A DNA stretch of 64,000 nucleotides, from contig NZ_CP048711.1 in the NCBI RefSeq assembly GCF_010669285.1, positions 930,001 to 994,000 on the forward strand, given 5' to 3'. Each line of letters starts with the position of its first letter. Positions within the stretch are counted from its first letter, which is position 1. Below, one piece after another: positions 63,683 through 64,000 of this stretch. The translations under genes and the position numbers were made by a program. Below the pieces are notes generated by a model, which saw only the letters and a program-made list of their open reading frames with translations, was not told the origin of the DNA and searched no databases. Origin of the DNA: Kineobactrum salinum (GTDB taxonomy: Bacteria; Pseudomonadota; Gammaproteobacteria; Pseudomonadales; Halieaceae).

Positions 63683-64000
63683 CTACGGCAAGTGTAACCA
63701 GCCAGTGTGACATGCATCACATCTATACGATCTTTTATTTATAAAACGGGACCCACCACAAGGCCCGCCCATGAATCCTGTCGCTGCCCACGACACCAGA
63801 ATGATCGAGATCAGCAATATGATGGTCACTGTCCAGAAATCGCTGCGGTTGCGCCCGACGCGTCTGGAGGAAGACGGCGCACGGGCATGGGGCCGCCTGG
63901 TTTCCCCCGGAACAGACAAGACTTCCGTGACCGCGGCCTCCTTCGCTGGCACCGTCTGTGCTGCCAGGGCGGCTATTTCATCGCGGCTTCGCGGCTGCCG
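63683..64000 (-). CDS. Partial membrane protein of unknown function (start beyond window)
   Basis: The frame is open to the window end. It has a charged region (KEAAVTEVLSVPGETRR) and one membrane segment (FWTVTIILLISIILVSW). As read it ends at 63683 with a Cys/His tail. An alternative is that one G is missing at 63787-63789, giving VSWGSDRIHGRALWWVPFYK and a stop at 63735-63737. That basic aromatic end looks more natural and would leave the CRP site outside the gene. Function is unknown. Confidence 0.5.
   Translation of the reverse strand, partial: RQPRSRDEIAALAAQTVPAKEAAVTEVLSVPGETRRPHARAPSSSRRVGRNRSDFWTVTIILLISIILVSWAATGFMGGPCGGSRFINKRSYRCDACHTGWLHLP
63706..63721. promoter_or_regulatory. 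Perfect CRP/Vfr-type operator upstream of the exopolysaccharide operon
   Basis: TGTGACATGCATCACA is a perfect TGTGA-N6-TCACA inverted repeat, the known CRP/Vfr target. It lies about 105 bases before the export gene start, where a class I activator site would be. The minus strand then has AT-rich promoter-like DNA (GTAGATTAGACTATGG). Binding by a cAMP receptor protein is inferred. Confidence 0.65.

Noticed and set aside
1-64000. tRNA, rRNA, riboswitch or prophage signatures
   Set aside because: I looked for cloverleaf, rRNA-conserved and phage structural signals by eye and saw none. Absence is not proven without a search program.

Overview
The window reads as chromosome of a GC-rich gammaproteobacterium, probably a marine member of the Halieaceae/Cellvibrionales. 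That placement is an inference from gene content (an exosortase-A type exopolysaccharide locus, PQQ sugar dehydrogenase with a cytochrome c tail, an IbpA-type heat-shock protein, DNRLRE/polysaccharide-lyase surface proteins); there is no rRNA or other phylogenetic marker here.

Layout. 0.2-3.4 kb: a heat-shock gene (ibpA) with a sigma-32 promoter and a probable ROSE thermometer, a dynamin-like GTPase and a DUF2235 hydrolase. 3.5-10.8 kb: secreted proteins (a kelch-type propeller, a polysaccharide-lyase-like protein, and a 1466-aa adhesin-like protein with about 44 Gly-Asp-Pro units and a 999-bp tandem duplication). 11.2-15.7 kb: a lone acyl carrier protein, a membrane PQQ dehydrogenase/cytochrome c and a TonB receptor. 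15.7-22.5 kb: a minus-strand operon with the two exosortase-A associated hydrolases, a GNAT protein, a polysaccharide deacetylase, a Cys-less asparagine-synthetase homologue, a propeller protein and a TPR protein. 22.7-26.1 kb: a large kelch-FN3-lyase-FN3-DNRLRE protein. 26.2-41.1 kb: an accessory region, in large part AT-richer, with a Mur-ligase/peptidyl-tRNA-hydrolase fusion, five sugar-transfer-associated ATP-grasp enzymes, two PLP enzymes, a MurL-like PP-loop protein and an ISL3-family insertion sequence. 40.0-63.6 kb: a near-continuous minus-strand exopolysaccharide operon (export porin, chain-length regulator, tyrosine kinase, outer-membrane protein, wecB, deacetylase, FemAB, glycosyltransferases, exosortase A/EpsI, amidotransferase, PaaK-like ligase, O-ligase, flippase) behind a perfect CRP-type operator.

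How it fits together. The 40-64 kb operon would build, flip, ligate and export a polysaccharide. The 15-22 kb operon supplies further tailoring, and the lyase/kelch/DNRLRE proteins are likely secreted remodelling or attachment factors. My best candidate for an undescribed system is the 26-41 kb block. It combines Mur-ligase chemistry, a complete-looking Pth active site, several ATP-grasp ligases, PLP enzymes and a MurL-like protein, and suggests amino-acid or peptide decoration of the polysaccharide or an envelope precursor.

Caveat. At least ten reading-frame breaks occur in otherwise well-conserved genes. Every one is repaired by adding a single base to a G/C run, which points to homopolymer deletions in the sequence rather than true pseudogenes. 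Those genes are annotated across the breaks and the break positions are given.
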